Assembly: GCF_036711975.1 (NCBI RefSeq)
Contig: NC_091972.1
Location: 16,807,001 to 16,871,000, forward strand
Source: Onthophagus taurus
Taxonomy: Eukaryota; Arthropoda; Insecta; Coleoptera; Scarabaeidae
DNA length: 64,000 nucleotides
Direction: 5' to 3'
Part shown: in pieces, positions 34,901 to 46,400 of the stretch
Layout of the letters: every line of letters begins with the position of its first letter
How positions within the stretch are numbered: position 1 is the first letter of the stretch
Notes under the pieces: generated by a model
Told to the model about the DNA's origin: nothing
The model's database searches: none
What the model saw: only the letters and a program-made list of their open reading frames with translations
Made by a program: the position numbers and the translations under genes

Positions 34901-36624
34901 TAGGGCCTGGCCGTGTCTCGTGCACATAAATCGGTTCTACCTTAAATTCGTAATCTCATAGCGGCGGATTTTTATGAAATGAACATTACCATAGAATATG
35001 TGACTATATAAAGCCGTATGTAAACTAATAATGAAAACCAACATGGCGATTCAACCTCGCGATATAACCTAAGTATACCAACTGAATTCAGTCCAGCTGA
35101 TACATTAGTGTGAAAATTATCAAAATTTTTGTAAAATTGATTAAACACATTCCCAAACCACTATCATTCTTAGCATCATATTGTGCAGGTGGATCTTCCA
35201 TGAATAACACTGTTACCACACTCACCCCATCACCTAATTGTAAAGAATCAACTCCAGCTTACAACATATATTGCACAATTGCAAATACGGCCAACGTAAT
35301 TTGAGAAAAAATGGATCATTTAGAATTTAGATAAAATCGCAGAACAAATAAATAATCGCTTGTTAGGTACTGTTTTTATTGCATACAAGTTTCCTTAAAA
35401 TAAGAGGACAAATTATCTACTTTGCTTTGTTGCATCTTACATCGTCTTGTTATGAAGGCTTAGCAAATACCTTCTTGGTCGATTTCATAACTCACTAGAA
35501 TCCTGAAGTGTACTCGTTAACTTGCAGTAACTTGAAAAGTCATGACTTATGGCAAAAAATGACAGTTAAGAACAGCTGTGACTTTCAAATCTTAATATTC
35601 ATTATTTCGAACCCAGAATGTGGCAGCTCTCACATTAGGAGTAATGAAGCCCATCCGCGACGACTCTCTAATAAAAGAATTTAAATATCAATGGTAGTTG
35701 CAAGATGTCATGTTTGTATCCTTATCATATTTGCTTTTGACCTTGATAATTTCGACACAAGTTGATTGACACCATTAACACAACAGAAATCACCATTAAT
35801 TTAGCCCAGATCGCTCGGCAGCCGAGCAGAAACTCTGCAATATATGATCTCCAGTTTTGGGATGATATGGTATTAGATTAATCAGCCGATATCATCCATT
35901 AACTTAGCCGAGATTGGCATTTCCGCAGGTCTAATAGATTTAGATAAATATCTCAAATGTTTTGGTAGTAACTGTTGCATTATAGTACCCTTGTGAATCT
36001 CAAAAAGCATACAATGCCGAATATAGCATTTGGCTGGTCATTTCGAATATCGACATGCGCAGAAACGACATTGCTTTCCGGTGCCCAAATAGGCAATTGA
36101 ATATTTTAATAAGATTTTAATAAAATATCGTCATCACCATCTGAATTCCTTTCATTTGGTCCTTTTGATACCCTTTTGACCTAGACTTTGAGGTTAATTT
36201 TGGTCCCGGCTTTAATTATTGTATTTTAAGCTTCAGTTTGGTGTTCGCTATCATGTTATATTGTGACATGATAAAGAACATTAAAAAATCAATTTACATA
36301 AACGTTAGCAAGTTCACATAAACCATCCAATCTTCATTAAAAAGAAAACTTAAATGTATTGAATTTATTTTTTAGGCGATATATTTAAGATCTACACTCA
36401 ACTATCAAAGATCGATAAGATTTTCGTCAATTCAATCTCTTGAAGTAACTCAGTTGCAGCTTAATCACGTGTACGGTGCTTTTATTACATTATTGATCGG
36501 GCTAATTTGCAGTTTGGTAATTTTTTTATTAGAATTAGGTTGTTTCGATGTTTTGAAATTAATAATTTTAAAAGTGCAAGTTAAAATTAAAAAGTTGATT
36601 TGCAAAATTCCTTTTCTTAATTAA
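28962..36624 (+). CDS. Divergent ionotropic receptor A, 6 exons
   Basis: Exons 28962-29770, 29821-30123, 30177-30282, 30331-30439, 30491-30672, 36376-36624 join in phase to 585 residues. The N-terminus is hydrophobic (signal peptide), followed by a divergent N-terminal region and ligand-binding half S1 (YLPYVIFG..FGIDI, then ADVALGGF). Next come VPKPKLL, membrane segment M1 (SWIILTLLFITFIVIITLIIY), a short pore region, M2 ending in SILIVPR, S2 with PWEQE, and M3 (GAFITLLIGLICSLVIFLLE). This layout is that of insect ionotropic receptors, ligand-gated cation channels of chemosensory neurons; the subfamily is not identifiable. The final exon lies beyond a 5.7-kb intron containing a DNA transposon and minisatellites; it is supported by the AIY junction shared with receptor C. 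Without that exon the frame would read a spurious tail after PWEQE. Confidence 0.92.
30842..33607 (+). mobile_element. 2766-bp DNA transposon with 32-bp TIRs and ATAT target duplication
   Basis: The left end begins CGTCGGTATACAAGAGAA; the right end, reverse complemented, is identical for these 18 bases, then agrees at 12 of the next 14 up to AAGTCCA. ATAT flanks both sides (30838-30841 and 33608-33611). Subterminal copies of the inner TIR word occur at about 30937 (gtgaacaagtcc), 30990 (atgaccaagtcc) and 31028-31050 (a palindrome, atgactaagtggacttagtcat), as expected for transposase binding sites. It carries one transposase gene. It is inserted in the last intron of receptor A, in the same orientation, 169 bp past the splice donor. 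Confidence 0.93.
31370..33290 (+). pseudogene. Transposase of the 2766-bp element, C-terminus frameshifted
   Basis: A 527-codon frame (31370-32953) ends prematurely. The expected continuation (DEGGEKIEWLKIKQLRYEKE) is in the frame that overlaps its end and leads into the 111-codon frame 32955-33290, which ends with the acidic EDI. One single-base indel around 32900-32940 explains this. Visible parts are a Cys-rich NCDNCRCKC near residue 100, HYCRRGTTRKYLDSTLSI, a two-Cys knuckle KKDQCLLCVK, and a probable first catalytic Asp in SVSFDLQSVL with LWSEVDGQRGS after it. From memory, relatives carry a second acidic SD..GQN motif shortly after this; here the text passes from EINTFA to LLLFVVNQLP, suggesting an in-frame deletion. 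Superfamily not named with confidence. Confidence 0.82.
33608..33960 (+). repeat. GAGGTCGCTTGCG-type degenerate repeat (cluster 3)
   Basis: Words such as gctgacgaggcctaag, acgtcgcttgcggccgagg and gtcgaggtcgcttgcgccag recur with diverged spacers containing agtttaacacaataata. A short inverted repeat tattgaagtatgacgttacttcaata lies at 33638-33664. The core matches the repeats in the protease-homolog introns (18400-18870, 26930-27295). It directly abuts the right end of the DNA transposon in receptor A's intron. Confidence 0.7.
34060..34905 (+). repeat. Purine-rich GCGAGACGAGGAGATTCGAAG minisatellite
   Basis: Some 850 bp are made of variations on gagacgaggagattcgaag and gcgacaagagaagttttgatgtga, nearly all purine on the plus strand, with unit lengths of ~20-50 bp and no strict period. 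Because the minus strand is pyrimidine-rich and poor in stops, long open frames (205 codons at 34310-34927, 98 at 34063-34359) appear there; their Ser/Leu/Phe-rich repetitive products show they are not genes. It lies in the last intron of receptor A. Confidence 0.88.
34906..36375 (+). other. 3' part of receptor A last intron; nothing recognised
   Basis: No coding similarity or repeat family seen elsewhere in the window was found between the purine-rich array and the acceptor at 36374-36375. The small open frame at 35110-35304 has no recognisable content. Confidence 0.5.
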
Positions 36625-36639
36625 ATGTGATCAACTATC

Positions 36640-36900
36640 CGTGTCAAAAGTCAAGGTCCCTCATTTTAGAGATTTTAGAGAAGTTTGTTGTAATTTCCAA
36701 TCGGAAAAAATGGTTCTAGACTGGGCGTCGCGCCTGTATTTTACCTACATAAAGAAATAAAGGCGCGACGTTCTGTCTGGAATATTATTTACCTTTTTTT
36801 CCGGTTGGATCGAACCCCTCTCTTCCCGCATGCTTTATTACTGTTTCTTTTTAATTTATAATTCTCATAAATCACTACAATAAACTTTATCACAATTTTT
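36640..36900. mobile_element. Foldback MITE with central GC-rich hairpin (copy 2)
   Basis: It begins 15-20 bp after the receptor A stop codon with aactatccgtgtcaaaagtc, related to the outer arm of copy 1 (6229-6325). The centre has ggcgtcgcgcctgtatttta and the inverted aaataaaggcgcgacgttc, matching copy 1 almost exactly through acataaagaaataaaggcgc. The right outer arm is poorly preserved. It fills the 322-bp gap between the convergent receptors A and B, so both 3' UTRs probably run into it. Confidence 0.7.
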
Positions 36901-36946
36901 TTTAGTCTTAACTTTAGGCAAGGGTATTAGAAATGTTTGGAACTAA

Positions 36947-38861
36947 TTAATGTAGCCTATTCATTCTTTCAAATATAAACGCAATCATTGATAAAAACAT
37001 CCCTATAAATAACATTATAAAAGCTCCGGCGAGTTGCTTCAAATGTAATTTCCGCAATGAAGAATCTCGGCGAGTTGAAAATTTGATGATGTTTTGAAGT
37101 GTTATTGTGGAATTGAATAAAATGGCCTCATTTTCCCAATATTTGGTGAGTCCACTCTCAACGACACGAAAAATGAATTCATTGAAAGATCTCATTAGAG
37201 GAAAATGTTTCTTTGTGCACAGCAATAAATGGTAATAACAAATCGAATCATCCATAACTTGAAGTTTCATTAATCCATATTTCTCTATCCCATTTAACGC
37301 ATAATTCCCTACAATTTTTAATTAAAAAAAATTATTTAATCTTAAATAATTACCGAATGCTGTTATTTCCGTTAATCTTCCTATATTTCCTTCAACTGTA
37401 ATTTTTTCTAAATCGTCCAAAGTAAACTCAACGAAATGTTTTAAAAGATCTTGGTCAACTTCCCGATCAGAATTAACAACTAATAATAAATAATCCTTAA
37501 TAGAAGTTGTCCCAACTTTAAGATCGGAGTTAATAAAGTCGTCTAATTTCCTAATTGGTTTTTGATATCTCGGAACGATCATCAAACTGGACATTCTGCT
37601 ATTGTAAACCATCGACATAAAAAGACTCATTCCAAAAGTAGAAATCATCGCTGCTTTGTAATTCATTGCTACCCTATATAAATAATTTGGTTGTTGGAGA
37701 TAAATCCCGAAAACGTTTAGAATTGTTAAACGGAAAATCCATAATTTTGATTTGGTGTTTGTATATTTCGGTGAAATCGATGCTAAGAATAACGTTATTA
37801 TTGATGTTATATAAATTATTATTATAATAATCCAAATTTCGCGTGGGAATGGGTAAAAAGCCAGAGGAAGTTGTGATAATAATCTAAAAATAATTTGTTT
37901 TTACTTCTTAATCAATTCATAATAAATTATTTACTTCGGCTTTGGTACCATAACTTTTAATAAGGAGTTATAATGTGGTTGCGCAAAATCTAAGAAATGA
38001 TAAGAGTAATAAATATAAATGAAACCTCCAAGGACGATGTCAACGTTGTTATGAGCCACTTCCGCTGTTAACCCCGTTGGTTCTGTAGCGTTATCATATT
38101 GAACCCCCCAATTAACTTCATCTAACATTTTTAATACGGGCGTTGCGTTATGTCGGTATATAAATTCTTGGATTAATCTCATATCGATACCATAGGAATC
38201 AAAATAAGACGATACTGAAAAGCTGAAATAATTTTAGTTGTTTTAGCGATGATAATTTACCTAAAATCGCGTATGGATTATAATTAATCGAAGCAATTTT
38301 AATTTGTTTCCCTTGTAAATTTCGAATTTTATCGGGAAATAAATTATTTCCATACAAAAAAGTTTTATTTCCAAAGAACCATTTATCAATCAAGATTTCT
38401 TTATAATAATTAGGACCATCATAAATAATCGAATAAAAATTATAACAAATTTTACTGTTAACAAGAAACGTTGCGGGTACGTTTTTTACATAAACACTTT
38501 CATAAACTTCGTTTCTATCGATATTTTCATCCAATAGAAATAAATATTTTCTATCGTTAAATTTATAAGGCGATTTTTGATCTGTATACATTTCGTTTTC
38601 AATTGAGTTAAAAAAGCAGTTGGGGTGACGAGTTGCAATTATAAATCCTCCGCAATAATGATTTAAATCAAAAAGAGATTTATTTATCTTAACCGAATTA
38701 AATGTGTCATCATCACAATTTTTTACTTGGGAAAAGATCACAATCGATTGCTCAAAAATGGTGAAATTAATGGGATAATCACTTATTAGAAATATGCAGT
38801 AAAAATGCTTAAAATAATTTGTTAAAATTTGATTTATTAAACTTGAAAGGTTTAATAACAT
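36947..38861 (-). CDS. Divergent ionotropic receptor B, 4 exons
   Basis: Exons in transcription order 38861-38261, 38214-37935, 37883-37354, 37308-36947 give 590 residues in phase. The order is hydrophobic N-terminus, divergent N-terminal region, S1 (INYNPYAIL, then YGIDMRLIQEF and VDIVLGGF), VPKPK, M1 (IWIIIIIIYITSIITLFLA), pore, M2 ending YNSRMSSLMIVPRY, S2 with CTKKHFPLMRSF and KYWENE, and M3 (GAFIMLFIGMFLSMIAFIFE). Exon 2 has exactly the same length (280 nt) as in receptor C, and receptor C is the closest relative in the cluster. The last exon is uninterrupted where A and C have an intron after the WE-x-E motif. The acceptor of exon 2 is chosen by frame: an upstream AG at 38226-38225 would shift the frame. 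Tail to tail with receptor A, 322 bp apart. No broken residue is seen. Confidence 0.93.
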
Positions 38862-40612
38862 TTTTGCAAGAAACTTTATCTAGTACATGGAGAAAATGTA
38901 AATACGGTGATTTATATAACAATCGAGATATTGATAAAGTTGTGATAAATAATGTTTGTGATAAATGAATTTTCCTTATTATGTTGATTTATTATTTGGA
39001 TTCATGCGATATGGGTTTTATCGGAATGAATATTTAATCTTGATTTATACATCAAAAAGCATCACGTAATTTAAAAATTACTATTTTAAGGCAAATAATT
39101 TTAGCAGGAAATCACAGCATGGTACAGGCACAGTAATTTCTTGCAATGGATGCTAAAATATTTCTGCTTAAGTTCGCAATTCATTGTAACCCCTTTTTAA
39201 CACTCTAATTGATACCAGATATGGGTTCTATAAGCCCCTCAATAATATCAATAGAAGAGTTACTATAACTTTAAGGCCCGTTAGGTTATCTTCCTGCATA
39301 GTCGTCCAAGTTCGAATCATGATAGGGATGTGCACAAATAAATACACTGCTTATGTATATGCTTTTCAGAATGTCATAACAACTTGCAGCTGGTGCGGGG
39401 ATCTTCATTAAGTATAGCTATTCTGATTTTTTATGATAAAGTTATAGCTTCCATGCTAACATGACTTTCTGTCATGTCACTATCAGTCATGATTATTTAG
39501 GATAGAATACAGCTCTGCTGGAACTTGAACGCGACTCAAAAAACAAGGAAGCCACTGGACTAGAACCCAGGGATTAAGATCTGAGGAATAAATAACAGTA
39601 TAAAACGATGTCTCGCAGTGAAACCTACCTCTGCTGTGACTATAGCCACGATCAAATGAAATGTGATGAACCAAATTGAAGAGGTCAAAGGGACACATGA
39701 GGATCGAATGCAAAAAAGTGGCAAAATGTTTCTTTGTGACACCTCGAATGACTGGGAGGTTCCTCAATTTTAGACTGGTTTTGGAAGCAGCAGGGAAAGC
39801 TACACAGTTACAGACGACTCATTATTTTAATACCAACGCGAAACTAAAATCAAAATACTACGTTGTGCACGAATTTCTTCGACATGGCACCCATTAGGTT
39901 TCTAAACTCTCGAACGGTGGTTGTCCAGAAACACAGAACATGAGAAGGCCACGACTTGCAAACAACAATGCAGGTAACTAACGGTAGAACTATCGTCGCT
40001 GGTCATACTCTAACATTCTCTCATGTCTCATTATGGAGAAACAATCCCTAACGTGACTTATGCCTCGGAAAACGTGGCAGGATCTATACAACATTGGGAA
40101 GTCCTGGAAGAATACTCTAGTAGTGACCTCCAATACATCCACTTCACGGAAAATATTCTCTGTACTGTGATTGCAAGCAAGAAAATAACTACGTTGCAGT
40201 GGAACCCTGTAAAACTGAATCAAATTGTTTTTTCTACCACGTTACTCTCGTACTGTGACATGGCGAAGCACGTGATTGGTCCTGCTGGAGAAGTATTTTA
40301 GTAGCTGAGGAAAAAACACTATAAACCTATAAATAGGCAGTTTGCTGATGGATAGCCGAGATTTTATTAAAATTGTAGACAGTGTGAGATGACTCTCATC
40401 TGCATCAGATCGAGAAATCCAAAGGATTCTGGTCCGTGAATCGCAAAAACTTAAAGACTCCAAAAAGCTGCTTAAATTTGCATAAAAGTAAGGTGAAGAA
40501 ATGGGAAAAGATGTTAACCGAGGCCCCTGTGATATGTGTTATGAATTCATAATACAAAAAACTATGCTTAACATCGAGCTCCACAGAGCTTATATCAGAC
40601 AGTATGTCAGCG
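38862..40612. other. Intergenic, upstream of receptor B; unexplained
   Basis: The first ~200 bp should hold the receptor B promoter. Between 39480 and 40460 several 60-100-codon open frames overlap on both strands, without recognisable motifs; they may be transposon debris. I make no gene call. Confidence 0.45.
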
Positions 40613-41965
40613 TTATAATAATAATAATAATAATAATAATTTAATTTTATTCATGTAATATCACTAATCACATAGAAATCGTCATACAAAAAAAGAAAGA
40701 TTATTTATTATAAAGATTATTTAAAAGACTAATCAAGAAGGTATTCAGACCACGAATAGTAACACTTGGCAACTAAATAGTCCTTCACCCATTTTTTAAA
40801 ACTCAAAATTTTCTTACTTCTGACGTCTTCGGGTAACTTGTTGTAGAATTTGACTCCCCAATAGTCAGCATATTTTTTAGTAGTTTCGATTCTGTGTAGT
40901 GGCGGTCTCAACATTTCTTTTCCTCTGGTGTTGTGTGAGTGGATATATCCATTTTCAGTAAATTTGATCTTATTTTCATGTACGTATACTAGAGTTGCTA
41001 ATATGTATGCCCCAAATAAGGTAAGTAATTTTTCTCTTTTGAACGATTCTTTGCAACTTTCGGTCGATTCCAGATCACACAGTGCACGAACTGCCTTTTT
41101 CTGCAATCCGAAGACTCTTCCAATGTTGGACGAGTGGCCCCAAACAACAATGCCATACGTCGCAATCGTATAGAAATTCGCGTAGTAGGCAATTTTTGCA
41201 ACTTCATGAGAGGCAACTTTTTTAAGACGTCGGATAACATAAACAGCCGTTGACAATTTTTTACATATGGCATCAATGTGAGGACACCACGTCAGCTTAA
41301 CATCCAATATTAAACCTAGAAACTTAACAGCTTCAGAGTTGTTGGGTTTCTTAAAATCAATGACAAGTTTCTCAGTTTTGTTTTCATTCAGTTTTAGCTT
41401 ATTGTTCGAGAACCTCTTTTGGTTGCAGCCGTGGACCGCTCCCGCAACGCCTGATGATCTCTATCTTTGATCAAGATTGAAGTATCGTCTGCATAAATAC
41501 AAACATCTTCCTTGACATGCACCGGTAAGTCGTTGATGTATATCAAAAACAGCAGAGGGCCGAGTATTGACCCTTGAGGTACTCCATATTTTATTTCCTT
41601 CATTTCAGACGATTGATTTGCCCAGAAGACATATTGTTGTCTACCATGCAGATAGGATCTAATCAGATTTAATTGTTGACCTCTAATTCCGTAGAAACTT
41701 AGTTTACCCAACAGTACTTCATGACACACCGTGTCAAACGCTTTGCTTAGGTCCAATAGATTGATTTGCACCAGCTGCTGCTCATCCAAACCATTCAATA
41801 CAAATTCCATTACCTTCATAATCCCAGAAATTGTGGATCTATTTTCACGATAACCATGTTGGTTATTATTTAAAAAATCATTGCGGTTTAAATATCTTAC
41901 TAATCTGTTTAAAATTAACTTTTCGTTAACCGGGTATAAAAGGTTCGTTAGTCGGCGCCTTGTTC
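40613..41965 (-). mobile_element. 5'-truncated CR1/jockey-like LINE with (ATT)n tail
   Basis: Read on the minus strand from ~41965: RT motifs NNNQHGYRENRST, LLDLSKAFDTVCHEVLL, GVPQGSILGPLLFLIYINDL and the catalytic CIYADDTSIL. After a frameshift near 41400 comes NKTEKLVIDF, FLGLILDVKLTWCPHID and the C-terminal 192-codon frame (41307-40729) that ends normally. About 110 bp of 3' UTR follow, then a (ATT)n tract at 40616-40645 as tail. The endonuclease and ORF1 are missing, typical of 5' truncation. Placed between receptors B and C. Clade is inferred from motif style. Confidence 0.9.
40616..40645. repeat. (AAT)n microsatellite at the LINE 3' end
   Basis: About ten uninterrupted ATA/AAT trinucleotides. 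On the minus strand they directly follow the LINE 3' UTR and so are best read as the element's tail. Confidence 0.9.
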
Positions 41966-43437
41966 CTAGTAATAAGTGCAACAACAGTAATGGATCATGC
42001 CAATGTAAATGGTATTCCCTTATTCACAGCAGACAAGGTGATATCCACAGTAAAAGTTATAAAAAGTAGAAAAATGTGCTACATGCTCAAAACTGTTATT
42101 GAGCATGTTCAACATCTGTCTAAAGGAAGATCTTCTGCGAAAGATAGAAAATTCAACCTTACATTGTGTCATTATATCATTTAGACTTCTATTCTTGCTA
42201 GACACAGCAGGGATGTTCTTGGAGAGGCTTCTGCGTTGTAGGCTAAGTTGCGTCATTAAAACTGCGTTTCATCCGACAAACAATATGTATTAACAAGGAA
42301 GTTCGGTGCTGTCCTCGAAATTGTAAACACCTTTGTTAAGACCAAACTTATAAATCACTACTCTAGACCCATTATTGTTATTGTTTTTGCTTTGGGAAGA
42401 AATTGTATGACCCCTGAAAAATGATTTTCCTATCATGGGAAATCATGAGGATCATGGAAAACCATTTCGTAGAGAGAATGGGTACTTATTTATTCCTAAA
42501 AATTTAGGAAAGAACCTAAGACCCAAAAACAAAGATGTCTCTTCTCAATCCAGAACTCTGGAATGTGTTTTATTACCTGGTGCTCCGCTCGGAAATACCT
42601 GAGAATGTTTGCTTGGTGGGCTAAGTAGACGACCTTACAGACGGTGATCTCCGCGCGGAATGTGATGGAAGCACTTATAAACATAAACAGAACTAGGAGA
42701 AGAATTCTTACATGGATGACAGAAAAATCTGAATTAGTACTACTTACCAAACGCTAGTTATCGCTGGAGATAAGTTTCTGAATTGCTAACACGGAAATTA
42801 GTAGTAGTAGAAAAAGTACTGGGAGGAAAATTAGATCTCATCTCATCTTCCATGGACAACTGAGCAGATTTTGGCTATGATGGCTTCCATGCTCATCGTT
42901 ATGAGAACTCAAACTTATAAGAACACCATTGACACCATGAGCAGAGTCTGTGACAAAGCAATATTTCAGCAATCACTAAATAATTCTTTGTTCAAACTAT
43001 TCATTATTGTTTCTTTTATTTAATTTATTCATTATGAGTTTTAACGATTAAATTTTCTTTACAAAACAATTTTAAAAACAAGTTACCTGTATAAACGTTT
43101 TTCCCCGATATTATTTCGCATTAACATTAATGTGACCCAATTCAAATGAAGTACTACGTATAATTTACGTGTCATTTAGTAAACATCAACGCATCACATA
43201 AATTTACAACAACCATATCATTTCTAAAAATAATCACTCCCATTTTAACCCAAGCCAATAATCGTAGTTGTTTAAGGTGACTAATAAAAATCATTTTTCA
43301 AAGCATCTAATTAAAAACGTTCTAAATTACTATTTAATTATAAGTTAGTAGTGATAAATGATGAGATACAATTAAATTTGGGCTACTTAAATGAATTGAT
43401 TTTTTGAAACATTGTTATGTGTTACAAAACTCTAAAG
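41966..43437. other. Intergenic, upstream of receptor C; LINE scraps and AT-rich DNA
   Basis: Around 42690-42960 (+) the words EKSELVLLTKR and ISSSRKSTG resemble the region after the RT core of R1-type LINEs (usually ...TELVLFTRK), so a badly decayed LINE piece is likely. The last few hundred bases before the receptor C start are AT-rich and should contain its promoter. Nothing else was recognised. Confidence 0.45.
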
Positions 43438-46400
43438 ATGAATGAATTAACTGTGTTGTTAAATACATTGTTGTTGAGTTATTTTAATAATACGCAATGT
43501 GTGTTTTTGGTGATTGATCAAGAGGTAGATTTGGAGCTCTTTGAAATTCCGGTTGTTATTTTTAATATTTTTAATCAGACTGGGATTGAAAATAATTGGA
43601 TAAATTTTAATCATTCTTGTCAAGGTTTTATAATCTTTTCTGATCACCCAGTTGATGTTTTTGATAACATCGAAAGAAATATGTATATTGATCGAGAATC
43701 TCCGTATAAATTTAATAAAAAAAAGTATATATTTTTATTAAATCAAGAAGAAGATTTACATTTATTCAACAAATCTAAATATTTGAATCATGTTCCAAAT
43801 GTTTTATTTTTAACTAAAAAGGAAAGCTATAAGAAATTGAATTTTGATACTTTTATATCCTCCGAAATTAATTTCACTATTTTCACTCATTCTTATTTCG
43901 GTAATGAACACGAAATTATTTCATTGGATACTTGGAGTTCGACACAAAATAAATTTCTTTTTGGGAGAAATCTTTTTTTCGATAAAACGACCGATTTGCA
44001 AGGAAAAATTATAACATTAGGGGCTTTTACTTACAATCCCTATGTGATTATAGGTAAAGATATCAATAAAATTTATTTAATTGTAATTAAGATGTTTTAG
44101 GATCCAATTATAGTAATTCGTACGGAATCGATATTAGATTAACACAAGAATTTATGAAAAAGCACAACGCAACACCGAAATTAATAATCGATAAAAGCGA
44201 AAAATGGGGAATGCAATATAATGATGAGTCCAAACCAACCGATTTATTAGCTAAATTGTATTATGGGAATGTTGATATAGTATTAGGAGGATATATTTAT
44301 ATGCGACATTCCTACAATTATCTAGATTTTACTAAATCTCATTACAGCTCAAGATTAACTGCTTTAGTACCTAAAGCTAGGTAAGCATTACCTAGCTTTC
44401 ACGTCGAGCTACATTTGTATGACAAACTACTGGCAGTATTTTTGTGAAAATTGCATATCCGAGAAGTTCGATTCAACTAAAATATTTTCAGTTTTCTGCA
44501 ACTTCCAGTTATACTGGACATGGACCCCTACTTCGTTATTTTAACTGGGATGTCCCAATTTTTATTGAATTTTCGAGATCCCCGCTTTAATATAATTCGA
44601 TATAAGTCATATATCTAGATTACACCATTTTTGAGTTATTTCAGTTTTTTCATAAATTTTGATAGATGCACTCCTTCAAAATATAAATAATTTTTCGAAA
44701 TTACGTTCGAGTCAAGCCAAACATTCTCAGGGATTATAAACAGGACCTATTGTTAACATAACCATTCAAAAATTTAAAAAAAAATTATACAGGTGCTCAG
44801 AAATTTCACCCGTGCGATGATGGCAACAAACCTTCCAGCAACAAACTTTTACCAGTAATTTCCTATCTACTTTCTTAGCTGATATCTTCCTTATTATTTG
44901 AGATAGCGAAAAACTAAATGTAGCATTTGAAAGCTTGAAAACCGTTTCGTTTGCCGATAAGTTGATGCTAAGATCAATAAAAAGAACTTCAATATGAAAA
45001 ACACCGCTCTGTACTTAAAATAGCTCAAAATTACCAAACTTCAAGCCCTTGTGCAATTGTTATCAAACCGAATTTTAAAAAACTGTTATCACAGTCAGAA
45101 AGAGCGCTCCGTCAACTATCTATCTCAAATATCTATCGGTGTCATGATTAAATCACGATTAATATACATCGTTACATGCAGAACCGCTTAAAATTGCTCT
45201 TCCTCTAAATAACTTTCTTATTTGATAAGAGTGAAACAAGTATATTATCTATCTTACCGAAAATTTTCTGCTCTTTCTAATGGTGTATAATACGCGGCGA
45301 TCACGCGCTTGCACAAGTATGTTTTTAGCCAAAAATTACTAAATTCACACGTTTTACCCACTTTTCTATGGTTCTAGAGTTTTCTCCTGGACATATAAAA
45401 AAGTTATCCACCCGAACAAGGTTTAATAGTTGATAGTTGAAGGAGTGCTCGTTTTGGCTGTGATAACAGTTTTTTAAAATTCGATTTGATAACAGTTGCA
45501 CAAATACCGAAAACGGTTATTCAGTTATAAAAATTACAAAAAGTGTGGACATCGAGTTTTGAGGGGGATTTTTGAATGCAGACCTTACCCATAGGCTGTC
45601 TTTTCGAAAGTAGCAAACTTCTATGTTTCGATGTTAATCACTAAATCGTCTTACTTTCCAGCGTAGAATAGTTTTTGTTTCATATCACTTCCTTTAAACC
45701 AAAGGCAACTGATAATATAAGATATAAGTTTCTACAAAAACCATATATTTTAGATGTAGGAATGTAATGACAAAGTCTCCTTATTTTTGAACGTACAATA
45801 TGCTGATGAAGGAAAAAAGTGGGGTTACCATTTAAAATAATTAACTTTTCGACTTTGAAAAATGCTCTCCAGAAATACAAGCTAACCAAAACCACTGAAA
45901 CTTAATTGAATTATCCATGAAATGAAGAGTCAAAAATTTTCTTAAGTCAAACTTATCAAACCTATTTATTCCAGAAGAAAATTGAATGTGCTAATATCAT
46001 GATGCAACTCTTTTTCCTAAGACAATATCGATTTGTCTTTAAATTTGGTCATTAATTCGCCAATGCTCTAAATTTAATTTACTTTTCCTTGGAGCTGGGT
46101 TCTATTGCAAATAGCAGCAAATTAATCCGACTTGGAAATCTGAGCAAGTTATAGCGGAAACGCTATGAAAATCACTATTCTTTGCTTGAGATTATACACA
46201 ACAAAATTTGTTAATTTTGGTATATCCAACATTTCATACCTTAAGATCATCAACCTTAGTAAACCCAACCCAACCTCAGTAAACATCACTTACCCAACAT
46301 TCCTTATTTGAAAGAATAAATAAAACAACTAACTTGCCCAACATTTTTTAGTTGAAGACAATAACCTGCAAGTATGAAACTCTTAATACTCTTAACCTTT

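Noticed and set aside
34310..34927. 205-codon open frame on the minus strand
   Set aside because: It is read from the pyrimidine strand of a purine-rich minisatellite; the product is repetitive Ser/Leu/Phe/Pro and a second frame there is also open.
38215..38226. Upstream AG acceptor for receptor B exon 2
   Set aside because: It shifts the frame out of the conserved SYFDSYGIDMRL segment; the AG 11 bases further on keeps it.
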